DNA of 64,000 bases from Cryobacterium algoritolerans (GTDB taxonomy: Bacteria > Actinomycetota > Actinomycetes > Actinomycetales > Microbacteriaceae). The stretch is from the NCBI RefSeq assembly GCF_004402785.1, contig NZ_SOFP01000011.1, forward strand, positions 38,156 through 102,155, in the 5' to 3' direction. The translations under genes and the position numbers were made by a program. Shown piece after piece: positions 44,188-52,241 of this stretch; positions within the stretch are counted from its first letter, which is position 1, and each line of letters starts with the position of its first letter. Under the pieces are notes generated by a model, which saw only the letters and a list, made by a program, of their open reading frames with translations, was not told the origin of the DNA and ran no database searches.

Positions 44188-44643
44188 AGCGTCAGCACGG
44201 GAACGGTGACCTGCACGGTCGCTCTCACCCCGATGCCCACGCCGGTGGGGGTGACACCTCGGGCGGGATCGACCAGGCCTGGCCGACCACGGTCTGCGCG
44301 TGCCGGTAACTGATCCGCCGCCCGCCAGGGCCGCCCGGGCCGCGGGCTGGTCGTTGGTAAGGGCCAGGCTCTCCTCGAGCAGGTTCACTGCGGTGCGCTC
44401 GGGGATCCGCAGCGTCGCGGCCAGTTCCCTGGAGAGCTCGCGCGCGGCGATCTCCTCCCAGGTCCAGAAGGACCGCGCATCCAACAGACTGGACGCGGTT
44501 TGGGCCTCGCTTAACCGGCGGGTCTGGTCGATCCCCTCCGCCCGCACCGCGAAACACTGCCTGATCACCCGGTCGGCCACCCCGACAGCGTCAAAGAGCA
44601 GCCCGAGCTGCTGTTGGGCCGGGCCTGATTTCGACGGGCTCAA
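43955..44643 (-). pseudogene. Decayed DUF222 / HNH endonuclease-family gene
   Basis: Three reading frames give ordered DUF222 pieces. The N-terminal part has SFWTWEEIAARELSRELAA and LRIPERTAVNLLEES (TTG 44643). After a 1-base shift near 44325 comes ISYRHAQTVVGQAWSIPPEV. A large internal piece is missing, then VQVTVPVLTLFGYRDAS appears, followed by a frame-changing 19-bp duplication and LLGHRDAPGYLEGYGPIDPD to TVGRDRYTVP. The C-terminal HNH nuclease motif never appears. The intact family has about 450-500 residues; this is a remnant of a common actinobacterial family probably linked to mobile DNA. Confidence 0.82.
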
Positions 44644-44675
44644 TCACCGCGGGGGAGATCGGTCGGGCTCGCGGC

Positions 44676-45257
44676 TCAGACCAGGGGGAGCAACTCTGCG
44701 GTTCTGGTCACCGTGGCGAACCCGCCGGCGGCCAGGTTGAGGGCCGTCATGCGCATGACTTCATCCGCAGTGGCCGACATGGTGGCCCCGTTTCTTGGCG
44801 CCAGTTCGACCAGACCGAAGGTGCGGGTGGCGTCCAGGGGAACGATCACGTCGTAGCCGAGGTTTCCGCCCATCCGGGCGGTAGTTTCCACACACATATT
44901 GGTTTGGATACCGCAGATCACGAGCTGGTGGATGCCCTGCCGGCCCAGCCACTCGTGCAGGTCCGGGTCGCCGATGAAGGCAGAGTTGACGTTCTTGGTC
45001 ACCAGCAGGTCGGCCGGGAGTGCGGCGACGCTCGGTTTGAGCGAATTTCCCGGCTGCCCGGGATGGAGTGATGATCCCGCATTCTTGCTGTCGTGACGCA
45101 CGACGACGATCGGCCGGCCGGTCGAGACCCAGGCCTCGGCGAGGGCGTCGATGTTGTCCTCACAGCCGAGGTTGGTGGTGGAGCCCCATTCGGATTCATC
45201 GAATCCCTGCTGCACGTCGATGATGACGAGTGCCGCGTTCTTGTCAATGCTGGTCAT
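44676..45257 (-). CDS. Isochorismatase-like cysteine hydrolase
   Basis: Cytosolic hydrolase of the isochorismatase/nicotinamidase superfamily, 193 aa. Seen: catalytic triad Asp14 (VIIDVQQGFDE), Lys88 (LLVTKNVNSAF) and nucleophile Cys122 (CGIQTNMCVETTARMG). Metal-binding His of true nicotinamidases (D-x-H) is not evident; there is VVVRHDSKN instead, so this is more likely a general cysteine hydrolase. It starts 7 nt before the mshB-like stop on the same strand and could belong to that transcript. Confidence 0.85.
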   Translation of the reverse strand: MTSIDKNAALVIIDVQQGFDESEWGSTTNLGCEDNIDALAEAWVSTGRPIVVVRHDSKNAGSSLHPGQPGNSLKPSVAALPADLLVTKNVNSAFIGDPDLHEWLGRQGIHQLVICGIQTNMCVETTARMGGNLGYDVIVPLDATRTFGLVELAPRNGATMSATADEVMRMTALNLAAGGFATVTRTAELLPLV

Positions 45258-45264
45258 CCCTCAA

Positions 45265-46113
45265 TCAAACCCCCTTTTGCCTGCCTCGTGTGCCGTGGCG
45301 CCCGAGGGAGTCGGGATCCAGGTGAGAATCGACGACATCGGTGAGGCCCTGGCTAGGGTCTCGGAGGCTGGCGGATTGTCCCGGAAGGACCCGGAGGCCG
45401 ATCCCTGTCTTTATCGGATCCCTCTGCCCGCCGGAGTGCACGATGTCCGAACCATCGACGGTGAGCTGGCTGGCGTGACAGCGGAGGGCGGTGGTCACCG
45501 TGGTCAGGTGCCGGTCGAGGTCGAACCACTCGCCGTCGTCGGCGGGCTCGTGCAGGATCTCCGCGAATGGCGTGCCGACGGCGCGACACGCGGCGAGCGC
45601 GGCGACGTGCATGCGCACATGGTCAGGGTGGCCGTAGCCCCCGCCACTGTCGTAGCTGATGACGAGCGCCGGCCGCAGCGCCAGGATGAGGGCCGCGACA
45701 TCCGCCACCACCTCGTCCAGGGGTGCGATCGCGAGGGCGTCGTCCTCGTCGTCGGCCGCCGGCCCGGCAAGTCCCGGACGGATCCAGGTCATGCCCGAGT
45801 CCCGGTAGCGGCGCGGGGCCAGTCCGGCTTCCCGAGCGGGCGGCTCACCGAGCCAGAACCGTTCCGAGACTCCGAGTGCGGCCGTCGCCCGCTGCAACTC
45901 GCGTTCCCGCTCCGTGGTCAACGCGGCCGTGCCCTCGAGGTCCGAGAGCGGCCCGGGAACGACCTCGCCACGCTCGCCGCGGGTGGCGGTGAGCAGCGAA
46001 ACGCGGATGTCCCGAACGACCGATTCCGCGATCAGCGCGCCGGTGGAGATCGTCTCATCGTCGGGGTGGGCGTGCACGACGAGCACGGAGGTGACCAGGT
46101 CGAGGAGGCTCAC
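45265..46113 (-). CDS. mshB: GlcNAc-inositol deacetylase, MshB-like (PIG-L family)
   Basis: Zinc deacetylase expected to remove acetyl from GlcNAc-inositol in mycothiol synthesis. Seen in 282 aa: zinc motif HAHPDDE (14-20), ERGEVVPG, YRDSGM (103-108) and GGGYGHPDHVRMH (157-169), a set shared by MshB and Mca. The start overlaps the MshA-like gene by 4 nt. The C-terminal 40 residues are Gly/Arg-rich and do not resemble known MshB. MshB and Mca (mycothiol conjugate amidase) cannot be separated by reading alone; pairing with MshA favours MshB. Confidence 0.75.
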   Translation of the reverse strand: MSLLDLVTSVLVVHAHPDDETISTGALIAESVVRDIRVSLLTATRGERGEVVPGPLSDLEGTAALTTERERELQRATAALGVSERFWLGEPPAREAGLAPRRYRDSGMTWIRPGLAGPAADDEDDALAIAPLDEVVADVAALILALRPALVISYDSGGGYGHPDHVRMHVAALAACRAVGTPFAEILHEPADDGEWFDLDRHLTTVTTALRCHASQLTVDGSDIVHSGGQRDPIKTGIGLRVLPGQSASLRDPSQGLTDVVDSHLDPDSLGRHGTRGRQKGV

Positions 46114-47336
46114 GCGATTGCGAGGTGCTGCCGGTCGGCGCCGGGGCCGACGAGAGCCCGGTAGACGAGGAGCAGACCGGCGGCCGACCTGGGCCAGTCC
46201 AGGACTTCCGCGTGCTTGCGCCCCGCGTCGGACAGGCGTTTGGCCAGTCCCGGGTTCGACAGGACCGTGGTGATGGCTCCGGCCCAGACCGCAGGGTCGC
46301 GTGACTCGAGCACCACGCCGGTGTCGCCGTGCAGAACAGCCTCGCGCAGGCCCCCGGATGCCGCGGCGACCACGGGCACGCCGCTCGCCGCTCCTTCGAG
46401 GGCGACCAGGCCGAAGGTCTCGGAGTGGGAAGGGATGAGCACCACGCGTGCCCCGCGCAGCAGGGCAGCCAGGGCGACCCGGGACTGCGGGCCCACGAAC
46501 CGCACTCCGGTTTCGATCCCGTGCCTGGCTGCGAGTGACCCCAGTTCGTCGACGTACCCGTCGAAATCGGCGGAGGTGTCCCCGGCGATGACCAGCTCGG
46601 GGCGCACCGCTTCCGGCACCGCCGCGATAGCCTCGATCGCGAGGTCCAGGCCCTTCAGCGGCTGCAGTCGCGCGGCCACGATCGCATAGCCGCGGCCCGC
46701 GTCGGGTTCCGGAGTCGTCGGACGGAAGAGACCCCCGTCGACCCCGGGCGGCACGATGGCTACCCGGTCGGGTGACCCGCCGAGGCTTTGCACCACGGTC
46801 TCGGCCTCGGCGGCGCTGATCGCCACGATGGCGTCGGATTCGTGAGCGAGCCAGACCTCGCCGGCCATCCGCCCAGGCGATTCCGGGCGCTCCCCGGCCG
46901 ACAACGGGGTGGACGCGTCGGCCGCGATGCTGTGGAAGCTCTGCACATGAGGCACCCCGCAGAGGCGGGCGAGAGGCAGTGCGGCCATCCCGGAGAACCA
47001 GTGGTGCGAGTGGTAGATGTCGTAGGGGCCCATGGTGCTCATCCGCAGCCGGAACTCTTCGATGAACGCCTCATGGTCGCCCTTGGCCACGGGCTCTGCC
47101 GGGCCGGCATCGAGGAACCGTAGGGTGACCCCGGGGGTGAGCTGCACGGTGCCGGCAAGCTCGAACGACGAGCGCCGGGTCAGGATGTCGACGGTGTGCC
47201 CGGCCGCAGCCAGGGCCGCCGCCTGCTCGCGGACCACGACGTTCATGCCTCCGGCGTCGCCCGAACCGGGCTCGGCGCCGGGCGAGGTGTGCAGGCAAAC
47301 GAGCGCGATGTGGAGGGGAGGCAACAGGTGAGGCAC
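46110..47336 (-). CDS. mshA: GT4 glycosyltransferase, MshA-like
   Basis: Probable UDP-GlcNAc:inositol-3-phosphate glycosyltransferase, first step of mycothiol synthesis. Seen in 408 aa: HTSPGAEPGSGDAGGMNVVV (16-35), the inositol-site signature of MshA, YHSHHWFSGMAALP, VPPGVDGGLFRP, and the nucleotide-sugar motif IPSHSETFGLVALEGAASG with GLREAV. GTG 47336 was chosen as the homology start; the frame is open to 47693 but that part is antisense to the divergent gene. Its coupled partner is the MshB-like deacetylase. Other actinobacterial GT4 enzymes share these motifs, so the exact acceptor is inference. Confidence 0.75.
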   Translation of the reverse strand: MPHLLPPLHIALVCLHTSPGAEPGSGDAGGMNVVVREQAAALAAAGHTVDILTRRSSFELAGTVQLTPGVTLRFLDAGPAEPVAKGDHEAFIEEFRLRMSTMGPYDIYHSHHWFSGMAALPLARLCGVPHVQSFHSIAADASTPLSAGERPESPGRMAGEVWLAHESDAIVAISAAEAETVVQSLGGSPDRVAIVPPGVDGGLFRPTTPEPDAGRGYAIVAARLQPLKGLDLAIEAIAAVPEAVRPELVIAGDTSADFDGYVDELGSLAARHGIETGVRFVGPQSRVALAALLRGARVVLIPSHSETFGLVALEGAASGVPVVAAASGGLREAVLHGDTGVVLESRDPAVWAGAITTVLSNPGLAKRLSDAGRKHAEVLDWPRSAAGLLLVYRALVGPGADRQHLAIA

Positions 47337-47418
47337 CAGAAGATCGTAGCCCAGCAGGTTCGGTGTTCTCTGGGACGGATTTCCGCGCTCGGTGCGGTCC
47401 GGCCGATAGTCTGTCGGG

Positions 47419-47928
47419 ATGGGGACCAGAGGAAGATTCTGGAAAGTCGGCCCGACGATTGCGTTGGCCGTGTCGGTTTCAGTGGTTGTGGTCGTGGTCG
47501 TGGTCGTGATCATCAGCCAGAACGTACACACGGACAGGCCGACCAGCCGCGACGGAGTGATCGAGGAAGTGCTCGTTGACGTCGATTCGATCACCGCGAC
47601 CCTCCCCGCGGGCACCGTCACGGCCTCCTCGGACACAAGCAACGCCTCTGCCTGCCCGGGAGGCGGCGGCGAAGAAATCGCCGTGTCCCGCACGATGACC
47701 GTCGGGCCCGACTTCGACCGCTACGCCTGGATCGAGAGCGTCACCCGGCGCTACAAAGACCGGGGCTGGAGCGTCACGCTGCGCACCCTGGGCAGCCAGG
47801 GCCACCTCGCACTCAAATTCGTCGGCCAGCAGCTCCTCATCTACCGGGTCACCATCACGGATGAGACCGGTGAAGTGCAGGTGATCATCCGATCGACCTC
47901 CCGGTGCACGGAGCCAGCGGCATCCTGA
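47419..47928 (+). CDS. Hypothetical single-TM exported protein
   Basis: Function unknown, 169 aa. Seen: an N-terminal membrane segment (about 13-33, a striking run of Val) followed by a 135-residue external domain with a strand-rich C-terminal half (WSVTLRTLGSQGHLALKFVG, LLIYRVTITDETGEVQVII) and two Cys residues near 78 and 164 that could pair. No known domain recognised. Divergent from the mshA-like gene by 82 bp. Confidence 0.65.
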   Translation: MGTRGRFWKVGPTIALAVSVSVVVVVVVVVIISQNVHTDRPTSRDGVIEEVLVDVDSITATLPAGTVTASSDTSNASACPGGGGEEIAVSRTMTVGPDFDRYAWIESVTRRYKDRGWSVTLRTLGSQGHLALKFVGQQLLIYRVTITDETGEVQVIIRSTSRCTEPAAS

Positions 47929-48099
47929 CCGGGGCGCATCCTGACCTGGACTCAGGCGTTCCCCTGGCCTGCGCCGGACCCACGGTCACACCTGCCGCCT
48001 GCTGCCGTGGATGGACTGGATCACCGACAAGGCCGACGAGAACGTGGCCCAGTGACGAGGTCGAGCCCGGCCTGGCCGGACACACCGATACAGCGCGAC

Positions 48100-49032
48100 T
48101 CAGCGAGTCGTGACGGTGCCGCCAAGTGAGGCGACAGCTCGTAGCAGGCGGGGACAGGCGGCGAACCAGGCCACGACCATCACGGCCAGCGACGCGGCGA
48201 AGATCCAAAAACCGGTCCAGCCTCCGTCGCTCGTCGCCGCATACATGTGGTTCAGATTGCGGAGCGCTCCGGTCGCGAGAACCAGAGTGATGTGCACCGC
48301 GATGAAGACCAGGAAGAAGACCATCACGCCGACATGAACGGCCCGGGTCACGGCGATCGGGACCAGTTTGCTCAGCCTTCGAGAGCTCCAGAGCGGCGAG
48401 AGACGGATGCCGGTGGCCAGGGCGAGGGGCGCGGCCACGAACACGATGCTGAAGTAGCTCAGGGTCTGCAGGGCGTTGTAGTTCACCCAGCCGTCACCGA
48501 CGGGCCAGCCCAGCGAGGCGTACTGGATCGCCGCCGAGACGGCGTTCGGGACGATGTCCCAGCTGACCGGCACGATCCGCACCCACTGGCCGGTGGCGAA
48601 GAGCAGCGCGTAGAAGACCAGTCCGTTGAGCACCCACAGGACATCGACGGTGAGGTGCAGCCAGACGTTGATTCCCATCCGGGCCGGTGCCCGCCGGGTG
48701 CGCAGGGCGCCGATGTTCCGCCGGGTCCAAAACATGGCCGGCCGCCCGGCCGTACGGATCTGCCAGCCCGAACGCACGATGAACAGGATGAAGAAGACGT
48801 TCAGGCCGTGCTGCCAGGCGAGCCAGGCGGGAAACCCGACGGGCGCCCCGGCCGGAAGGGGTGAGGCGCCCGGATACTCGGCGAGGAAGGACTGCACCGC
48901 GGGCAGGGCGCGAATGCCTCTCGCGGCCAGCACCGCGGCGGCAAGGGCGAGGATCGCGACCGGGACAGCCCAGGCCAGCGTGAGCCAGGTGCTCCGGCCC
49001 GAGCCGAAGAGCCGGGAGCTCTCCGCGGTCAC
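48100..49032 (-). CDS. Cytochrome b/b6-like membrane protein
   Basis: Integral membrane protein, 310 aa, with about six segments. Seen: candidate heme-ligand His residues in WQHGLNVFFILFIVR, INVWLHLTVDVLWVLN and ITRAVHVGVMVFFLVFIAVH, spaced inside membrane helices as in cytochrome b561/thiosulfate-reductase b subunits. A PGASPLPAGAPVGFPAW loop precedes the first helix pair. No dehydrogenase or Fe-S subunit is adjacent, so its redox partner is unknown. It is flanked by intergenic DNA of about 170 and 215 bp. Confidence 0.7.
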   Translation of the reverse strand: MTAESSRLFGSGRSTWLTLAWAVPVAILALAAAVLAARGIRALPAVQSFLAEYPGASPLPAGAPVGFPAWLAWQHGLNVFFILFIVRSGWQIRTAGRPAMFWTRRNIGALRTRRAPARMGINVWLHLTVDVLWVLNGLVFYALLFATGQWVRIVPVSWDIVPNAVSAAIQYASLGWPVGDGWVNYNALQTLSYFSIVFVAAPLALATGIRLSPLWSSRRLSKLVPIAVTRAVHVGVMVFFLVFIAVHITLVLATGALRNLNHMYAATSDGGWTGFWIFAASLAVMVVAWFAACPRLLRAVASLGGTVTTR

Positions 49033-49247
49033 CGGTCACCCCGCCGGGCGATCGCGTTGTGCGGCATGAGGGTGGGTCTTTCTGGTCAGGCGGAAGCGGT
49101 CTGGACGTCGGCGCGCGGGGCACCGACTATGCCATCATCGACCATTTCGCCTTCGGCGGCGCGTGTGCGTCCTAAAACAACGAAACCCGGGCGCGCTGGT
49201 CACTCACGCGCGAGTCAAACATCCGTCTCCCGCGAGCACGGGCCTGC

Positions 49248-50300
49248 CTAGTGCGGCAGGAGAACGATCTTGCCGATGTGCCGGCGCGTGGAGAATTCTT
49301 CCTGGGCCTTCGCGATCTCGGCCATGCTGAAAGTGCTGCTGACCTGGGGGCTGACCTGCCCACCGCGAGCGAGGTCGACCAGCCTGCGGAAATGAACACG
49401 CGTGTGCATGGAAGAGCCGATCAACTGAACATTGTGGAGGTAAAGACGACGCAGGTCGAACTCAACGACCGGTCCTGCCACGGCACCGGCGATCACCCAC
49501 CGGCCGTTGTCGCGGAGCAGCGGCATCAGTGCGGCGAGTCCCGGTCCGCCGGCGATGTCGGCAACCACGTCCAGGCCGTTCGGAGCGGCGGCGCTGATCT
49601 GGGCGAGGACGTCGGACGAATCCCGGCTGAACACCTGGGCAGCCCCGTTCGCGAGGACGGCGTCCCCTTTCGAGCCGCTGGTGATCGCCAGCACGTGCGC
49701 GCCTCGAGCCGCCGCCAACTGAACCAACGCGAGTCCGACGCCCCCGGATGCGCCCGTCACGAGCGTTGTCTCGCCCGAGCGTACGTTCGCGCGATCAAGC
49801 ATCCCGATCGCCGTGCCGAACGCCACCGGCAGGCAGGCCAGCTGCTCGTCGGACAACGGGGAGTCCTGCACGTCGTGCGCATGCGAGGCATTCACGGCGA
49901 CGTACTGCGCGAACCCGCCGTCGGCCTCGCTGCCCAGGTAGCCCACCGGCGACGCGTCCTCGTCATCGGACCCGTAGAGCGCAGGGTCGACCAACACGCG
50001 TCGCCCCACCAGCTCGCCGGTCACGCCCGGCCCTACCTCGACGATGATCCCGGCGACGTCTCCACCCTGGATGCGCGGGAAATCAAACGTTCCCAGCCAG
50101 CCGGCCTGCGCCGAGGGGTCATCGGGCAGCCCGTATGCTCCCTGACGCGTCCAGATGTCCGTGTTGTTGACCGCAGCCGCGGTGACTTTCACCAGCACCT
50201 GGCCGTCGTGCGGCCGGGGGCGGGGCCAGTCATGGTGCAGTTCGAGTGAGTCGGGGCCGCCGAATCTTGTCAATACGGCTGCGGTCATGACGTTGTCCAT
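49248..50300 (-). CDS. Quinone oxidoreductase-like MDR dehydrogenase
   Basis: NADPH-dependent medium-chain reductase without the catalytic zinc ligands, 350 aa. Seen: AAVLTRFGGPDSLELHHDW, VNNTDIWTRQGAYGLPDD, GGDVAGIIVEVGPGVTGELVG, NADP-binding LVTGASGGVGLALVQLAAARG and GLDVVADIAGGPGLAAL. The Cys/His-Glu zinc residues are absent, as in zeta-crystallin-type enzymes reducing quinones or enones. ATG 50300 is used, with ATG 50288 as an in-frame alternative; neither has an obvious SD. Confidence 0.83.
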   Translation of the reverse strand: MDNVMTAAVLTRFGGPDSLELHHDWPRPRPHDGQVLVKVTAAAVNNTDIWTRQGAYGLPDDPSAQAGWLGTFDFPRIQGGDVAGIIVEVGPGVTGELVGRRVLVDPALYGSDDEDASPVGYLGSEADGGFAQYVAVNASHAHDVQDSPLSDEQLACLPVAFGTAIGMLDRANVRSGETTLVTGASGGVGLALVQLAAARGAHVLAITSGSKGDAVLANGAAQVFSRDSSDVLAQISAAAPNGLDVVADIAGGPGLAALMPLLRDNGRWVIAGAVAGPVVEFDLRRLYLHNVQLIGSSMHTRVHFRRLVDLARGGQVSPQVSSTFSMAEIAKAQEEFSTRRHIGKIVLLPH

Positions 50301-50472
50301 CTGTCAAGCCTGCCAGCCTCAGCGGGATTGTGCGAAAGCCGCCTCGCGCCGGAGGTACGGCGGGTGCCTGGGCGCGCCTGATCCCCGCGCTCCAGACAGT
50401 GCGACGAACGTGGTCGTTGTCGACATCCGACGGCGCCAGTTCCAAGCGCCGTCCTAACACCCGGTCACCGCT

Positions 50473-50619
50473 TCAGGCCAATGCGGCCAGGGCGTCTCGA
50501 CGCGCGTCAACGACGACCCGAGCCCCCGATCGGCGGACAATCGATCCGAGCGTGACGGGGGAGTCGTCGATGTGCTGCGGCTGGTCGAGCGGTTCGTCGG
50601 TTCGTGACTCTTCTCGCAT
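50473..50619 (-). CDS. Possible small ORF of 48 aa, function unknown
   Basis: Minus-strand frame MREESRTDEPLDQPQHIDDS to VVVDARRDALAALA. The high G/C third-position bias in its second half and the coherent SPVTLGSIVRRSGARVVVD segment suggest a real or formerly real coding sequence. It lies just downstream of the broken DMT transporter. No SD is evident, and it may be only the end of a degraded larger gene. The rest of 50301-50651 shows nothing else recognisable. Confidence 0.3.
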   Translation of the reverse strand: MREESRTDEPLDQPQHIDDSPVTLGSIVRRSGARVVVDARRDALAALA

Positions 50620-50651
50620 AGCCCGCAGCTGCGGAGGCTCGACGTTTTGTT

Positions 50652-51165
50652 TTAGTGGCTGTGACGGTGGTGTGTGTCGGGGTAGTGCTCGTGGGTGTGA
50701 GTCACGGTGTCATGGTGATGTTCGTGCCGATGCCAGGTGCCGACGGCCACGGGCTCGGGGTGGTCGTGCTGGTGGTGTTCGTCGTGGGTATGCCGGTGAT
50801 TGTGGGTCAGCGGTTCGTGGGTGTGCTCGTGCTCGTGTCGCTCGGTCAGGTGGAGCCAGATCGCTGCTCCCATCAAGAGAGCAGCGAAGAGGAGCGGCCA
50901 GGTGGCTGGCTCGCCGAATGCGATGGCGATGAGCGCCCCGACAAAGGGAGCGATCGAGTAGTACGCCGGCGCGGGCAGTGCCGACGTGCCGCATTCCGCT
51001 GATGAACAGGGTAAGGCTGACACCGTGCGCGAAGAAGCCGACAACGAGTGCTCCGGCGATGGTCGGGATCGCGGGAGCTGGGCCCCGAGGGCGAAGGCGC
51101 GGATCAGGTTCACGGGACCTGCGACGACGCCTTTCACGGCGGCCAGCCTGAGGCGGTACGGATGT
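50652..51165 (-). pseudogene. Broken DMT/EamA transporter with His-rich tail
   Basis: The frame reads VVAGPVNLIRAFALGAQLP, then must shift to give a membrane segment AIPTIAGALVVGFFAHGVSL and LFISGMRHVGTARAG, then shift back to AYYSIAPFVGALIAIAFG and AALLMGAAIWLHLTERH. The N-terminal half of the transporter is missing. The C-terminal tail of about 60 residues has more than 20 His in HEHEHTHE, HNHRHTHDEHHQHDH and HRHEHHHD groups, a likely metal-binding segment. Two compensating frameshifts and 5' truncation mean no full protein is made. The stop overlaps no other gene. Confidence 0.75.
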
Positions 51166-51211
51166 TCGACAGTCGGCTGTTCCCAGAGGGGGAAGCTCGT
51201 GCGAACAGCAG

Positions 51212-51994
51212 CTACACGATGCCGGTGGTGCCGAGGAGGGAGCCGATCAGGAAGGTAACGACGAGGGCCGCAGCCCCCCCGATGACCACACGCAGGACTG
51301 CGCGCAGCTTTGGGCTGCCGCCGAGCTGGGCGCCGGTGTATCCCGTTATCACGAGGGCGACGAGCACGGCGACAAACGTGATCGGCACACGGACGCTCTC
51401 CGGGGGAACCAGAATGGCCAGCAGCGGCAGCAGGGCGCCGAGCGTGAAGGCCGCGGCGGAGACCCAGGCGGCGTGCCAGGAGCTGACGACGTCGTCCTCT
51501 GCGATGTTGTGCTCGGCGAGAAGGTGCGCCTTGACCGGGTCGAGCGCGGTGAACTCGACGGCGACCTGACGCGCGGTCGCGGGGGCGAGGCCCTGTTTCT
51601 CGTAGAGCGTGACGAGTTCTTCGAGTTCACCGTCTGGATCGACGAGCAGCTCATGCTTCTCCGCCGCGATGAGCGCGCGCTGGCTGTCGCTCTGGCTGCT
51701 GACCGAAACGTATTCCCCGAGCGCCATGGAGATGGCACCGCCGATCAGGCCGGCAGAACCCGCCGCGGCGATGGCCGTCGTCGAGCCGCTTGCACCGGCA
51801 ACACCGACGACGAGGGCCGCGACGGACACGATGCCGTCGTTGGCGCCGAGCACCCCGGCGCGGAGCCAGTTCAGGCGGCCGGCATGACTGCTGGGCTGGG
51901 TCTCGTCGGTGTGCTCGACGGGCGTGATGTGCTCGGCGCGTTCGCGACCAACAAGGCTGGCAATACGGGGGGCAAGGGAAGTCATGATGCTCAT
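51212..51994 (-). CDS. VIT1/CCC1-family transporter (iron/manganese)
   Basis: Membrane protein of the vacuolar iron transporter family, 260 aa. Seen: GVLGANDGIVSVAALVVGVAG, ISMALGEYVSVSSQSDSQRA with the metal-binding helix, an acidic cytoplasmic domain (LDPDGELEELVTLYEKQGL), and three C-terminal membrane segments. The GANDG and MALGEYVS motifs are hallmark CCC1 features. In bacteria these act as Fe2+/Mn2+ exporters or detoxifiers. The neighbouring broken transporter also has a metal-binding tail, suggesting a former metal-handling locus. Confidence 0.87.
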   Translation of the reverse strand: MSIMTSLAPRIASLVGRERAEHITPVEHTDETQPSSHAGRLNWLRAGVLGANDGIVSVAALVVGVAGASGSTTAIAAAGSAGLIGGAISMALGEYVSVSSQSDSQRALIAAEKHELLVDPDGELEELVTLYEKQGLAPATARQVAVEFTALDPVKAHLLAEHNIAEDDVVSSWHAAWVSAAAFTLGALLPLLAILVPPESVRVPITFVAVLVALVITGYTGAQLGGSPKLRAVLRVVIGGAAALVVTFLIGSLLGTTGIV

Positions 51995-52241
51995 CAGACC
52001 ATGCCTGGACCGGGGCCGCCAGCGTGGAAAGCCTTACCTCACCTGCCTTCTGCTGCCCTCAAGCGAAGCCATGCCGAACGCAGGCATCGCGTGGTTCGTC
52101 GCCAAGGCCAACACGGTTGGCCAGTTCACGCGGGTGCAGCGAATGCTCGGTTTGAACCTCGCGAATGAGATTGCGACGGACCAGTATCAACTGGCCGTCC
52201 CTCGAACACCGCCTGCTCGGCCCACATTCGCGGGCTGCTCG
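51995..52241 (+). other. Intergenic stretch with possible recombinase-like fragment
   Basis: No convincing gene. A plus-strand frame from ATG 52071 reads NAGIAWFVAKANTVGQF then TRVQRMLGLNLANE and IATDQYQL. The VQRMLG...T..Y pattern loosely recalls the C-terminal end of tyrosine recombinases but lacks the usual His after LG. It may be chance or a decayed integrase end. Confidence 0.2.

Noticed and set aside
47337..47693. N-terminal extension of the MshA-like protein
   Set aside because: It is antisense to the divergent membrane protein and has a Thr-rich, non-homologous sequence.
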